64,000 nt of DNA, from the NCBI GenBank assembly GCA_038210595.1, contig JBBQWN010000006.1, positions 48,509 through 112,508 on the forward strand, given 5' to 3'. A model generated the notes under the pieces. That model saw only the letters and a list, made by a program, of their open reading frames with translations. It was not told where the DNA came from and did not search any database. The position numbers were made by a program, and so were the translations under genes. Source of the stretch: Glacieibacterium sp038210595 (lineage in GTDB: Bacteria; Pseudomonadota; Alphaproteobacteria; Sphingomonadales; Sphingomonadaceae). Positions 17,501 through 25,477 of this stretch are shown in pieces (position 1 is the stretch's first letter; the number at the start of each line of letters is the position of its first letter).

Positions 17501-17746
17501 TTCAACGGGCCTGGTCCTGGCCAGACGCGTGCGGCGAACCGGATCTCCAGCTACACGATCCAGAACGCCCAAATCCAGCTGAACGGCAAGGACGATAAGT
17601 GGTTCGTGCGCGGCTATATCCAGAACATCGCCGACGCGCAGCCGATCACCGGCCTGTATGTCACCGATCAGTCGTCGGGCCTGTTCACCAACGTCTTCAC
17701 GCTCGAGCCGCGGCGCTACGGGATCGCGGGCGGGGTGCGCTTCTAG
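14564..17746 (+). CDS. TonB-dependent outer-membrane receptor
   Basis: 1060 aa. Signal peptide to about residue 28 (ASAASAQ), TonB-box region DEIIVTAQRQSQSLQDVPIA, plug domain with LERVEVLRGPQGTLFGRNATSGVINFIT, and a 22-strand barrel ending in an aromatic residue (RYGIAGGVRF). Extracellular loops carry paired cysteines (for example LCVGGTC and a stretch around residues 285-300) that could form disulfides. Family members import siderophores, glycans or other large ligands. No sugar hydrolase or siderophore gene is adjacent, so the ligand is unknown. A strong terminator follows. Confidence 0.95.
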   Translation: MRPFIDIMRTMLVSGVSATALIASAASAQSQPPGNTTGATNAPPSAAAVEDRSGGIDEIIVTAQRQSQSLQDVPIAVSAFTAEALQKQQINNASDLQLSLPNITFTKSNFTGSSFTIRGIGDLCVGGTCDSATAIHSNDLPLFGTRLFETEYFDLERVEVLRGPQGTLFGRNATSGVINFITAKPDLKAFHVGVEGEYGNYNEYKAKGFVNVPITDTLGVRVAAFYLNRDGYTKNIYNGDKLDGRDEYAVRGSLRWKPTDNTTVDLMGYYFREKDNRLRIQKQLCQRDETVANGGTGGVLGCLPGGRPYETTNANSTLTGVFGSRELFGIAAAGLPAPLNALLPAVFAPLGLGSLYGPDAYAGSVNPSDPRKVSTDFTPTYFTDEIQATAKVDHDFGSVSLKVSGEYQRNKVDSQQDYNLSVQNRAILQPGINTLAAYAAGLGPNLGIPGLLQSAFAPAAAALIPQGPNGPLCASQSEETGTGVFGGHSFCSATPQDFDRSTAISRAYTGEAILSSHFDGRFNFLLGGIYNDIKVKNVDYYVNAFGLDYIAAVLGGLATVANRLGQAGAGLAPTYPAVYRASPFYRNNQSQYSLKSYGIFGEAYVDITDKLKFTAGVRYNNDKKTVSARTTLYSDNTGVINPVTGATVNNDVLVPYGSTSITQALNYANLDFDPVLAGPQAFQTNKVGFSEVTGRAVLDYKITDDNLVYVSYSRGYKSGGINPPLSPIFAVDTAFKPEFINSFEVGSKNTFLNGTLRLNATAFYYDYKGLQLSRIVARTSVNDNINAEVYGLEIDSIIEPVRALQINLGFSYLHTRVKGDKLLSNPRDPSGGRSDAVIVKDLQNASNCAVVPNVAGNAVGTNTLVGAINGSLGLQAPRAFQAGSGINGATGAFGICSIIQGAINVPSAGLRALFATPTGALPFSVLAEGVKVNVSGNQLPQAPNYKASAGIQYTFEFGNGMSLVPRYDITLTGTSYGSIFNGPGPGQTRAANRISSYTIQNAQIQLNGKDDKWFVRGYIQNIADAQPITGLYVTDQSSGLFTNVFTLEPRRYGIAGGVRF

Positions 17747-17770
17747 GGCTTGCGCGGGTCGCATGTCGCG

Positions 17771-17803
17771 AGGGCGGGGAGCGATCCCCGCCCTTCGCTT
17801 TTG
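17771..17803 (+). terminator. Rho-independent terminator after TonB receptor
   Basis: Stem AGGGCGGGGA / TCCCCGCCCT (17771-17780 with 17785-17794), GCGA tetraloop, followed by TCGCTTTT. It lies 24 bp after the receptor stop. Confidence 0.88.
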
Positions 17804-17878
17804 GTTGACTTTTGTCCCGAAGTTTGTGCATTCGCGCCACGGCTGCGTGATCTTTGCGCGCCCTCACCTGGGAATTGC

Positions 17879-19399
17879 ATGAGTTTCGAAGCCCTCGGCC
17901 TGTCGGAGGAATTACTCCGCGCCGTCAACGACAGCGGCTACAACGAGCCGACCCCGATCCAGGCGAGCGCGATCCCTTCGGTGCTGATGGGCCGCGACAT
18001 CATCGGTGTCGCCCAGACCGGCACCGGCAAGACCGCCAGCTTCGTGCTGCCGATGATCGACATCCTCGCCGGCTCGCGCTCGCGAGCCCGCATGCCGCGC
18101 TCGCTGATCCTCGAACCGACCCGCGAGCTGGCCCAGCAGGTCAGCGAGAATTTCGACAAGTATGGGAAATATCACAAGCTCAGCATGGCGTTGCTGATCG
18201 GCGGCGTGTCGATGGGGGACCAACTGGCGGCGCTTGAGAAGGGCGTCGACGTCCTGATCGCCACGCCGGGTCGCCTGATGGACCTGTTCGGCCGCGGCAA
18301 GATCATGCTGAATCAGTGCAGCCTGCTGGTCATCGATGAAGCCGACCGTATGCTCGACATGGGCTTTATCCCGGACATCGAGGAAATTTGCACCAAGCTG
18401 CCCAAGGAGCGGCAGACCTTGTTGTTCTCGGCCACGATGCCCGGCCCGATCAAGAAGCTTGCCGACAAGTTCATGGTCGAGCCCAAGACCATCGAAGTCG
18501 CGCGCCCGGCGTCGACCAATGCGTCGATCGCGCAATTCGTTGTCGAATCGACGCCGCGCGGCAAGCGCGAGACGCTGCGCCGCTTGCTGAAAGATCCCGA
18601 AGTCCGCAACGCCATCGTCTTCTGCAACCGCAAGAAGGACGTGCGTGAGCTCGCCGACGTGCTCAAGAAAGCCGGGTTCAGCGCCGGGCAGATCCACGGC
18701 GACATGGAACAGGGCGACCGCATCCGCGAGCTCGACCGCTTCAAGGCCGGCGAAATATTGATCCTGGTCGCGTCCGACGTGGCGGCGCGCGGGCTCGACG
18801 TTCCCGGCGTCAGCCACGTCGTCAACTACGACGTGCCGCACCATGCCGAGGATTATGTCCACCGCATCGGCCGCACCGGACGCGCCGGGCGCACCGGCAT
18901 CGCCTACACGATCGCGACGCCCGAGGAAGCGGACAATCTGCGCGAGGTCGAAAAGCTCATCGGCCACAAGGTGCCGCGCCACGGCGCCGAGGCCGCGGTA
19001 CCGGACGAGATCGAGGCGGTCGCCGAGGTTATCGCGGTGCCCGCCGACGCGGTCGAGCACGACGAGCCGGCCCCCGTCGCAACCGCTGGCGAGGCAACCG
19101 CCGAGGGCGAGCGCAAGAAGCGCCGCCGCAGGGGCGGACGGGGCCGCAAGCCCGCCGGCGAGCGCAGCGAGTCCGTCGAGGCCGCCGCACCGGTGCAGGA
19201 GGCGCGTCCGCAACCAGAAGGGCGCGAGCCGCGCGAGGCCCGCGAGCCACGCGAGTCCCGGGAGCCGCGCGAGCCGCGTCGTGACCGCGACCGTGACCGG
19301 GGCCCGCGCGACCGCGGCCGCGACGACCTCGGCCCCGTCTTCGTCGGATTCGGCGAAGAAGGCGTGCCCGCGTTTCTTCAGCACCGCGCTACGCTCTAG
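17879..19399 (+). CDS. DEAD-box ATP-dependent RNA helicase (RhlE-like)
   Basis: 506 aa from ATG 17879 (MSFEALGLSEELLRAV); the in-frame ORF to 17750 is non-homologous. Motifs: Q motif NEPTPIQASAI, I AQTGTGKTASF, Ia PTRELAQQ, II VIDEADRMLDMGF, III SATMP, IV IVFCNRKKDV, V ASDVAARGLDVPGV, VI HRIGRTGRAG. The tail from about residue 390 is acidic, then KKRRRRGGRGR, then Arg/Glu-rich repeats (REPRESREPREPRRDRD), a disordered RNA-binding extension. Probably used in ribosome assembly or RNA turnover. Confidence 0.95.
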   Translation: MSFEALGLSEELLRAVNDSGYNEPTPIQASAIPSVLMGRDIIGVAQTGTGKTASFVLPMIDILAGSRSRARMPRSLILEPTRELAQQVSENFDKYGKYHKLSMALLIGGVSMGDQLAALEKGVDVLIATPGRLMDLFGRGKIMLNQCSLLVIDEADRMLDMGFIPDIEEICTKLPKERQTLLFSATMPGPIKKLADKFMVEPKTIEVARPASTNASIAQFVVESTPRGKRETLRRLLKDPEVRNAIVFCNRKKDVRELADVLKKAGFSAGQIHGDMEQGDRIRELDRFKAGEILILVASDVAARGLDVPGVSHVVNYDVPHHAEDYVHRIGRTGRAGRTGIAYTIATPEEADNLREVEKLIGHKVPRHGAEAAVPDEIEAVAEVIAVPADAVEHDEPAPVATAGEATAEGERKKRRRRGGRGRKPAGERSESVEAAAPVQEARPQPEGREPREAREPRESREPREPRRDRDRDRGPRDRGRDDLGPVFVGFGEEGVPAFLQHRATL

Positions 19400-19420
19400 C
19401 GCCGCCGCTTCGCCGTGCTA

Positions 19421-19442
19421 TGGTTGACGCAAACGTCAACCA
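19421..19442. promoter_or_regulatory. Perfect 9-4-9 inverted repeat, probable operator
   Basis: Arms TGGTTGACG and CGTCAACCA with spacer CAAA lie just before the ribosome site GGGGAG (19445-19450) of the enoyl-CoA hydratase gene. A -10-like TATGGT (19419-19424) overlaps the left arm. The symmetry and position suggest a repressor site, plausibly an acyl-CoA-responsive TetR/MerR-type regulator; the identity is inference. Confidence 0.6.
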
Positions 19443-19458
19443 CCGGGGAGCGCGCGCC

Positions 19459-20262
19459 ATGAGCTATGAGCATATCCTGTTCGAGGAAGCGGACGGCGTC
19501 GCGACGCTGACCATCAACCGGCCGCAGATGCTGAACGCCCTGCATACCGCCGTGATCGGCGAGATGATCCACGCCGTCGACCGCGTCCGCGACGAGGGCA
19601 CGGCGCGCGCCCTGCTGCTCACCGGCGCCGGCCGGGCGTTTTGCAGCGGGGCCGATCTGGCGGGCGGCGACACCGCCAGCGCGGCAATGGGCAACAAGGG
19701 ACCGGTCGACGCCGGCAAGGTGCTGGAGACGCATTTCAACCCGCTGCTGGAGCGGTTGTTCGCGCTGCCGGTGCCGTTCATCACTGCCGTCAACGGCCCC
19801 GCCGCGGGCGCGGGCTGCTCGTTCGCGCTGGCCGGCGACATCGTCGTCGCGGCGCGCTCGGCGTATTTCCTGCAGGCCTTCGTCAACATCGGACTGGTCC
19901 CCGACGTCGGCTCGACCTGGCTGCTGCCACGCCTCGCCGGCAAGGCGCGGGCGACCGCGATGATGATGCTTGGCGAGCGCATCAAGGCCGAGCAGGCACT
20001 CGACTGGGGCATGATCTGGCAGGTGGTCGACGATGCCGAACTGCTGCCGACCGCGACCGCGCTGGCGCAGAAGCTCGCCAGGGGCCCGACCCGCTCGTAC
20101 GCCCTGATCCGCCAGGGTATCCGCGACAGCCTCGACAAGACGCTGACCGAAGCGCTGATGGTCGAGCGCCGCAACCAGCGCCTCGCCGGCCGCTCGCCCG
20201 ACTTCGTCGAGGGGGTCAGCGCCTTCCTGCAAAAGCGCCCGGCGGCGTTTACGGGACGCTGA
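19459..20262 (+). CDS. Enoyl-CoA hydratase/isomerase (PaaG-like)
   Basis: 267-aa crotonase-fold enzyme. Start ATG 19459 (MSYEHILFEEADGVATLTIN) is chosen for its GGGGAG site; ATG 19420 lies inside the inverted repeat and has none. Oxyanion-hole segments are RAFCSGADLAGG and NGPAAGAGCSFALAGD; NIGLVPDVGSTWLLPRL follows, where the Asp/Gly pattern resembles PaaG isomerases more than EchA hydratases. It may act in beta-oxidation or phenylacetate-type ring degradation, but no paa genes are adjacent. Its last 14 bp overlap the convergent tgt gene. Confidence 0.88.
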   Translation: MSYEHILFEEADGVATLTINRPQMLNALHTAVIGEMIHAVDRVRDEGTARALLLTGAGRAFCSGADLAGGDTASAAMGNKGPVDAGKVLETHFNPLLERLFALPVPFITAVNGPAAGAGCSFALAGDIVVAARSAYFLQAFVNIGLVPDVGSTWLLPRLAGKARATAMMMLGERIKAEQALDWGMIWQVVDDAELLPTATALAQKLARGPTRSYALIRQGIRDSLDKTLTEALMVERRNQRLAGRSPDFVEGVSAFLQKRPAAFTGR

Positions 20263-21382
20263 GGTAGCGCCCCACCCAAGCGTCCGCGAAGGCCGTCAGC
20301 CGGCCTTCAGCGATCGCGGCGCGGAGATCGTGCATCAGCGTCTGGTAGAACCAGATATTATGCTCGGTCATCAACATGCTGCCGAGAATCTCATCGCTGC
20401 GGACCAGGTGGTGGAGATAGGCGCGGCTGGCCTGCGCGCACACCGGGCAAGGGCAGTCGGGGTCGAGCGGGCCGCCATCCTCGGCGTGTCTCGCGTTGCG
20501 GATGTTGAGCGGTCCGTCGCGGGTGAACGCCTGGCCGGTGCGGCCGGAGCGGGTCGGCAGCACGCAGTCGAACATGTCGACACCGCGCACGACCGCGCCG
20601 ACGATGTCGTCCGGCTTGCCGACCCCCATCAGGTAGCGCGGCGCGTCCTCCGGCAGTTGCCCAGGGGCATAGTCGAGCACCCCGAACATTGCCGCCTGGC
20701 CCTCCCCCACCGCCAGCCCGCCGATGGCATAGCCGTCAAAGCCGATAGCCCGCAGCGCGGTCGCCGAGGCGGTGCGCAGCCCCTCGTCGAGGCCGCCCTG
20801 CTGAATGCCGAACAGCGCGCCCTCGGTGCCGAGGTCGAACGCCGCCCGGCTGCGGGCGGCCCAGCGCATCGACCGCGCCATGGCGTCCTCCACCGCCTCG
20901 CGCGTCGCGGGCAGCGCGACCAGCTCGTCGAACGCCATGACGATGTCGCTGCCGAGCAGGCGCTGGATTTCGATGGACCGCTCCGGCGTGATCAGGTGCT
21001 TCGAGCCGTCGAGGTGGGAGGCGAACGACACCCCCTCCTCGGTCCGCTTGGTCAGCGCGCCGAGGCTCATCACTTGGTAGCCACCGCTGTCGGTCAGTAT
21101 CGGCCCTTCCCAACCCATGAAGCCATGCAACCCGCCGAGCCGCGCCACCCGCTCCGCGCCGGGGCGCAGCATTAGGTGGTAGGTATTCCCCAGGATGATG
21201 TCGGCACCCGCCGCCAGCACCTCCGACGCCCGCATCGCCTTAACAGTGGCGGCAGTACCGACCGGCATGAACGCCGGCGTGCGGATGGTGCCGCGGCGCA
21301 TGGTAATGGTGCCGGTGCGGGCACGGCCGTCGGTGGCGGCGATGTCGAAGGCGAAGCGCGGGTTCAGGGCAGCAGCAGGCAT
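20249..21382 (-). CDS. tgt: Queuine tRNA-ribosyltransferase
   Basis: Exchanges G34 for preQ1 in GUN-anticodon tRNAs. 377 aa from ATG 21382 (MPAAALNPRFAFDIAATDG), overlapping the end of queA by 19 bp; the longer ORF upstream is queA read out of frame. Catalytic Asp in ILTDSGGYQVMSLG, FDELVALP, the LPTRSGRTGQAFTRDG segment, and zinc ligands in DPDCPCPVCAQASRAYLHHL. It follows queA in the same transcript, so this operon covers the preQ1 insertion and epoxyqueuosine-forming steps. Confidence 0.96.
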   Translation of the reverse strand: MPAAALNPRFAFDIAATDGRARTGTITMRRGTIRTPAFMPVGTAATVKAMRASEVLAAGADIILGNTYHLMLRPGAERVARLGGLHGFMGWEGPILTDSGGYQVMSLGALTKRTEEGVSFASHLDGSKHLITPERSIEIQRLLGSDIVMAFDELVALPATREAVEDAMARSMRWAARSRAAFDLGTEGALFGIQQGGLDEGLRTASATALRAIGFDGYAIGGLAVGEGQAAMFGVLDYAPGQLPEDAPRYLMGVGKPDDIVGAVVRGVDMFDCVLPTRSGRTGQAFTRDGPLNIRNARHAEDGGPLDPDCPCPVCAQASRAYLHHLVRSDEILGSMLMTEHNIWFYQTLMHDLRAAIAEGRLTAFADAWVGRYLSVP

Positions 21383-22374
21383 GCGTCGCCATAGCTGTAG
21401 AAACGGTAGTCCGCAGCAATCGCGTGGGCGTAGGCGGCGCGCATCGTCTCCAGCCCCATCATCGCACAAACCAGCATGAACAAAGTCGAGCGCGGCAAAT
21501 GGAAATTGCTGAGCAGGCCGTCGACTGCGCGGAAGGCATAGCCGGGCGTGATGAAGATGCGCGTGTCGCCGCTCCACGCGCTGCCGCCGGCGCTTTCGAG
21601 GACGCGCAAGGAGGTAGTGCCGACCGCGATCACCCGACCCCCGGCGGCGCGGGCGGCGGTGAGCCGGGCTGCGGTACCGGCGTCGATGCTGCCCCATTCG
21701 GCATGCATGACATGGTCCTCGGTGTCATCCACCTTGACCGGCAGGAAGGTGCCCGCGCCAACGTGGAGGGTGACGGTTTCCGACGTAACCCCGGCGGCGG
21801 CAAGCGCGGCGCGGAGTTCGGGGGTGAAGTGCAGCCCAGCTGTGGGCGCGGCGACCGCGCCGGGTGTCGCAGCGTGGAGGGTCTGGTAGTCCGCAGCATC
21901 GCGGGCATCGACGGCACGTTTTGAGGCGATATACGGCGGCAGCGGCATCGTGCCCGCCCGGGCGAGTGCCGCGTCGAACCCGTCGTTGGCCGCGAAACGC
22001 CATTGCACGGCACCGTCCGCGGCTTTCTCCACCACTTCGCCGCTCAGGCCGTGACCGAAATCGACCCTGTCGCCGGGGGCGATGCGCCGGGCGTTGCGGA
22101 CAAAGCTCCACCATTCCCGCTCGCCGAGCCGCTGGTGCAGCGTGACGCCGATGGTGGCATCGCCGCGGCGCCCGGTCAGCTGCGCCGGGATGACCCGCGT
22201 ATCGTTGAACACGAGCACGTCGCCGGCGCGCAGGCGGCCGGGCAGATCGCGGATGCCGAGATCGGCAAGGTTGCCGGGCGTGACCTCCAGCAGGCGCGCC
22301 GCGTCGCGGGGCACGGCAGGGCGCAACGCGATGCGCTCCGACGGCAGGTCAAAATCAAAGTCGGCGACGCGCAC
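21364..22374 (-). CDS. queA: S-adenosylmethionine:tRNA ribosyltransferase-isomerase
   Basis: Transfers and isomerises ribose from AdoMet to preQ1-tRNA, making epoxyqueuosine. 336 aa, normal length. N-terminal VADFDFDLPSERIALRPA, then LVFNDTRVIPAQLTGRR, APTAGLHFTPEL and HVGAGTFLPVKVDD, and the C-terminal NFHLPRSTLFMLVCAMMG. It lies 24 bp after the PPIase gene and overlaps tgt. Confidence 0.97.
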   Translation of the reverse strand: MRVADFDFDLPSERIALRPAVPRDAARLLEVTPGNLADLGIRDLPGRLRAGDVLVFNDTRVIPAQLTGRRGDATIGVTLHQRLGEREWWSFVRNARRIAPGDRVDFGHGLSGEVVEKAADGAVQWRFAANDGFDAALARAGTMPLPPYIASKRAVDARDAADYQTLHAATPGAVAAPTAGLHFTPELRAALAAAGVTSETVTLHVGAGTFLPVKVDDTEDHVMHAEWGSIDAGTAARLTAARAAGGRVIAVGTTSLRVLESAGGSAWSGDTRIFITPGYAFRAVDGLLSNFHLPRSTLFMLVCAMMGLETMRAAYAHAIAADYRFYSYGDACLLLP

Positions 22375-22398
22375 AGGTCAGCCGCGGTTGCTGCGCCG

Positions 22399-23076
22399 CT
22401 ACTGCGGCGGGACGGGCGCGGGTAAGGCAGCCGGTGGAATCGGCGTGCTGGGCGCCGGCGCCGGCACATTGTCGCTGGCCAGCGAAGCATGCACAATCTT
22501 GGTCGGGTTGGCCGGCGGCTCACCCTTCTCGATCGCATCGACGACGTCCATCCCGGAAATCACGCGGCCCCAGACCGTGTAGCTGTGGTCGAGCTTCAGC
22601 GCCGGCTGCAGGACGATGTAGAACTGGCTGTTGGCGCTGTCGTTCGATTGCGCGCGCGCCATCGCGACCGCGCCACGAACGTGCGGCAGGTCATTAAACT
22701 CCTGCACCAGGTCGGGCAGCTTGGACCCGCCCTGCCCCGTGCCCGTCGGGTCGCCACCTTGCGCCATGAACCCTTCGATGACCCGGTGAAACACCGTCCC
22801 ATCATAGAAATGCTGCGCGGTAAGTGCCTTGATTCGCTCGACATGCTTCGGTGCAATGTCTGGACGCATGGCGATCTGGACACGCCCGCCGTTCGACAGG
22901 TCGAGGACGAAGATGTTGTCGGGTGTCAGCGGCGGCGCCGGCTTGACCGGAATCGGATCGGGCTTGGGCGTGAACTTCGGCGTCGTCGCAACTTCGGGCG
23001 GCTTGCGTCCCTGCGCCCAGGCCGGGCCGGTGACCGCGAGCGCCGTGACGGCGAGAAGAAGCATGCGTCTGTTCAT
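22399..23076 (-). CDS. Secreted cyclophilin-type peptidyl-prolyl isomerase
   Basis: 225 aa. Signal peptide MNRRMLLLAVTALAVTGPAWA, Pro/Lys-rich linker, cyclophilin domain (about 50-195): FYDGTVFHRVIEGFMAQGGDPTGTGQGG, ANSQFYIVL, YTVWGRVISGMDVVDAI, then a Pro/Ala tail. The catalytic Arg is in FHRVI; the Trp that confers cyclosporin sensitivity is not obvious. It probably acts on periplasmic folding. It sits in the xseB-ispA-coaD-PPIase-queA-tgt run typical of sphingomonads. Confidence 0.93.
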   Translation of the reverse strand: MNRRMLLLAVTALAVTGPAWAQGRKPPEVATTPKFTPKPDPIPVKPAPPLTPDNIFVLDLSNGGRVQIAMRPDIAPKHVERIKALTAQHFYDGTVFHRVIEGFMAQGGDPTGTGQGGSKLPDLVQEFNDLPHVRGAVAMARAQSNDSANSQFYIVLQPALKLDHSYTVWGRVISGMDVVDAIEKGEPPANPTKIVHASLASDNVPAPAPSTPIPPAALPAPVPPQ

Positions 23077-23117
23077 GGCGACCTATTGAAGCGCGAGAGC
23101 TTGCACGGGGCTGAACA

Positions 23118-23612
23118 TCATTTCGCCAGCGCCGCGACGCGGGCTACGATATCGGCGGCGATGCGCGGCGTCACGAACTTGCGGACGTCGCCGCCATAGA
23201 CCGCGATTTCCTTGACCAGCCGGCTGGCGATCGGCTGCAACGCGACATCGGCCATCAGGAAGACGGTCTCGATGCGGCTGTTGAGCTGCTGGTTCATGCC
23301 GGCCATCTGGTATTCGTATTCGAAGTCGGCGACGGCGCGCAGCCCGCGGATGATCATCGAGGCGCCCTGCGACTCCGCGAATTTCATCAGCAGCGCGTCG
23401 AACTCGACGACCTCGATATTCGGCATGCCCTCGGTCTCGCGGCGGACATGGGCAACGCGTTCGGGGAGCGTGAACATCGGCGACTTGGACGGGTTGGTGG
23501 CAACGCCGATGACCAGCCGGTCGACCAGCTTGGCACCGCGCCGGATGATATCCATGTGGCCAAGCGTGACCGGATCGAACGTGCCCGGATAGACACCGAT
23601 GCGTTTGGTCAC
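23118..23612 (-). CDS. coaD: Pantetheine-phosphate adenylyltransferase
   Basis: Fourth step of CoA synthesis: 4'-phosphopantetheine plus ATP to dephospho-CoA. 164 aa from GTG 23612 (VTKRIGVYPGTFDPVTLGHMD), whose GTGA overlaps the ispA stop. The HxGH-type nucleotidyl-transfer site is TLGHMD; ATNPSKSPMFTLPER and MIIRGLRAVADFEYEYQMAGMN are conserved; the usual SSS/T-x-VKE segment reads IASRLVKEI. Confidence 0.96.
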   Translation of the reverse strand: MTKRIGVYPGTFDPVTLGHMDIIRRGAKLVDRLVIGVATNPSKSPMFTLPERVAHVRRETEGMPNIEVVEFDALLMKFAESQGASMIIRGLRAVADFEYEYQMAGMNQQLNSRIETVFLMADVALQPIASRLVKEIAVYGGDVRKFVTPRIAADIVARVAALAK

Positions 23613-24523
23613 CGGTCTCGCTCGATTGCGAACCGGGCGATGGCGCGAAGCAGGTCGGCCTCCTGGCCGAAGTCCTTCAGGTGCTCGATCGCCTGGTCGA
23701 TCAGCATCTGCGCCTGGGTCCGGGCACGCTCGACCCCGAGCAGCGAAACGAACGTCGCCTTGCCGCGCCCCGCGTCCTTGCCCACTGCCTTGCCGGTGGC
23801 GTCCGAGTCGCCCTCGACGTCGAGGAGGTCGTCGGCGATCTGGAAGGCGAGGCCGAGGTCGCGGGCATAGCCGCGAAGCGGCGTCCGCGACGCCTCCGGA
23901 ATACGGCCCATGATCGCGCCCGCTTCCAAGCAAAAGCCGATCAGCGCGCCGGTCTTCAACTGCTGCAGCCGGGTCGTCTCACCGAGGTCGAAGGGCGTGT
24001 CCTCGGCCGCCAGATCCATCATCTGGCCGCCCGCCATGCCGGTCGGGCCGGACGCGCGGGCCAGCTCCAGTACCAGCTCGGACCGCGCGAACGGGTCCTC
24101 GTGGGTTGCGGGGTCGGCGAGTACCTCAAAAGCGAGGGCGTGCAGGCTGTCGCCGGCCAGCACCGCGGTCGCCTCGTCAAAAGCCTTGTGGACCGTCGGC
24201 TTGCCGCGGCGCAGGTCGTCGTCGTCCATGCACGGCAGATCGTCGTGGATGAGAGAATAGACGTGCACAGCCTCGATCGCGATCGCGACCCTGAGCGCGC
24301 GCTCGCGGTCGACGTGGAACAGGTCGCAGGCGGCGACGACAAGCAGCGGCCGCATGCGCTTGCCGCCGCCGATGGTAGCGTGACGCATCGCCTCGTACAG
24401 CCGGTCGCGACCGTCACCCGGCACCGGCAGCAGCCGGTCGAAACGCTGGTCGATGGTGCGGCCGATAGCGTCGAGCGCCGGCTTCAGGCTGATCGAGGTC
24501 TGGACCAAATTCGGAGCTGCCAT
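23609..24523 (-). CDS. ispA: Polyprenyl synthase (farnesyl diphosphate synthase type)
   Basis: Condenses IPP with allylic diphosphates. 304 aa from ATG 24523 (MAAPNLVQTSISLKPALDAI), overlapping xseB by ATGA. First Asp-rich motif DDLPCMDDDDLRRG, second FQIADDLLDVEGD, GGGKRMRPLL for IPP binding. Chain length (C15 or C20) is not determined here. In many alphaproteobacteria dxs follows ispA; here coaD follows directly. Confidence 0.93.
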   Translation of the reverse strand: MAAPNLVQTSISLKPALDAIGRTIDQRFDRLLPVPGDGRDRLYEAMRHATIGGGKRMRPLLVVAACDLFHVDRERALRVAIAIEAVHVYSLIHDDLPCMDDDDLRRGKPTVHKAFDEATAVLAGDSLHALAFEVLADPATHEDPFARSELVLELARASGPTGMAGGQMMDLAAEDTPFDLGETTRLQQLKTGALIGFCLEAGAIMGRIPEASRTPLRGYARDLGLAFQIADDLLDVEGDSDATGKAVGKDAGRGKATFVSLLGVERARTQAQMLIDQAIEHLKDFGQEADLLRAIARFAIERDR

Positions 24524-24768
24524 CACGCTGCGTCGAGCGGCCTGAGGCCCGCCGCGCGCCCGTCGGCACCCAGCTGGATGGCTTCGATGCGGGCGGTCGC
24601 GCCGGCCAGCTTCGTTTCGCAATGTGCCTTCAGTTTCTGCCCCTCCGTATACAGATCGATCGAGGTTTCGAGCGGCGTGTCCCCCGCCTCGAGCCCCTGC
24701 ACGATCGCCTCCAGCCGCTTCAGCGCAGCCTCGAAGCTGAGATCATCGATCTTCGTCGTGTCGTCCAT
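24523..24768 (-). CDS. xseB: Exodeoxyribonuclease VII small subunit
   Basis: 81 aa, normal size. ISFEAALKRLEAIVQGLEAGDTPLETSIDLYTEG (here LSFEAALKRLEAIVQGLEAG) is the coiled-coil region that binds XseA. It is the first gene of the minus-strand operon that continues through ispA, coaD, PPIase, queA and tgt. xseA is not in the window. Confidence 0.95.
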   Translation of the reverse strand: MDDTTKIDDLSFEAALKRLEAIVQGLEAGDTPLETSIDLYTEGQKLKAHCETKLAGATARIEAIQLGADGRAAGLRPLDAA

Positions 24769-24817
24769 GCGCGGGAGTGATGGACGGACGGTCGGCGGGG
24801 GTCAAGCGCGAGCGCTG

Positions 24818-25456
24818 TCAGGCCGCCAATGCCTTGGTTTCCCGCTCCACCCAGCCGGCAAAGCTGGGGCGCGCCAGGATCGCGGCAATGTAACGCGCGA
24901 GCCGCGGATACTTGGCGGCATCCAGCGGTGCGGCGCAGTGGGCAAAGTTGACGAACGGGCTGCAAACCGCGATGTCGGCGAGCGTCAGGCGGTCGCCGAC
25001 GAGGAAGCCGCTGTCCGGAATCTGCGTCTCCAGATAGTCGAGCAGCGGCGGCAGTTCCTCGGCTTCCGCCTTGTCGGCGACGGCGAGGTCGCCCGGGCGG
25101 CCGAGAAAGCGCGGGCTGACAACCCGGTTGAAGAACATCTTGGCGCCGCACGCGAAGATCACCGTGTCGGCGAATTCGTCGAACCAAATCACGCGGCCGC
25201 GCAGCCGCGGCTCGGCCGGGATCAGCGCCGGCGACGGGTGCAGCGCCTCCAGATACTGGATGATCGCACTCGAATCGGCGAGGCTGTAGTCGCCGTCGGT
25301 CAGCGCGGGCATCTTGCGGAACGGGCTGGCGGCGAGGAAACCCAGATCGGTCGAACCGAGGCTGATCTGCTGCAGGTCGATCGCAATGCCCTTTTCCGCC
25401 GCGAACGCCAGCACCTTTCGCACGAACGGCGACATCGACACACCGTACAGGATCAC
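24818..25456 (-). CDS. Glutathione S-transferase family protein
   Basis: 212 aa. The GTG at 25456 (VILYGVSMSPFVRKVLAFAAEKG) is chosen as start because AAAAGGAGGA lies 4 nt upstream; an ATG at 25474 would put that ribosome site inside the gene. Thioredoxin-like N-domain with SPFVRKV active-site segment, FRKMPALTDGDYSLADSSAI for glutathione binding, all-helical C-domain with LTLADIAV. The substrate is unknown. It lies 21 bp after a serine hydrolase gene on the same strand. Confidence 0.92.
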   Translation of the reverse strand: MILYGVSMSPFVRKVLAFAAEKGIAIDLQQISLGSTDLGFLAASPFRKMPALTDGDYSLADSSAIIQYLEALHPSPALIPAEPRLRGRVIWFDEFADTVIFACGAKMFFNRVVSPRFLGRPGDLAVADKAEAEELPPLLDYLETQIPDSGFLVGDRLTLADIAVCSPFVNFAHCAAPLDAAKYPRLARYIAAILARPSFAGWVERETKALAA

Positions 25457-25477
25457 GCTGTCCTCCTTTTGCAATCG

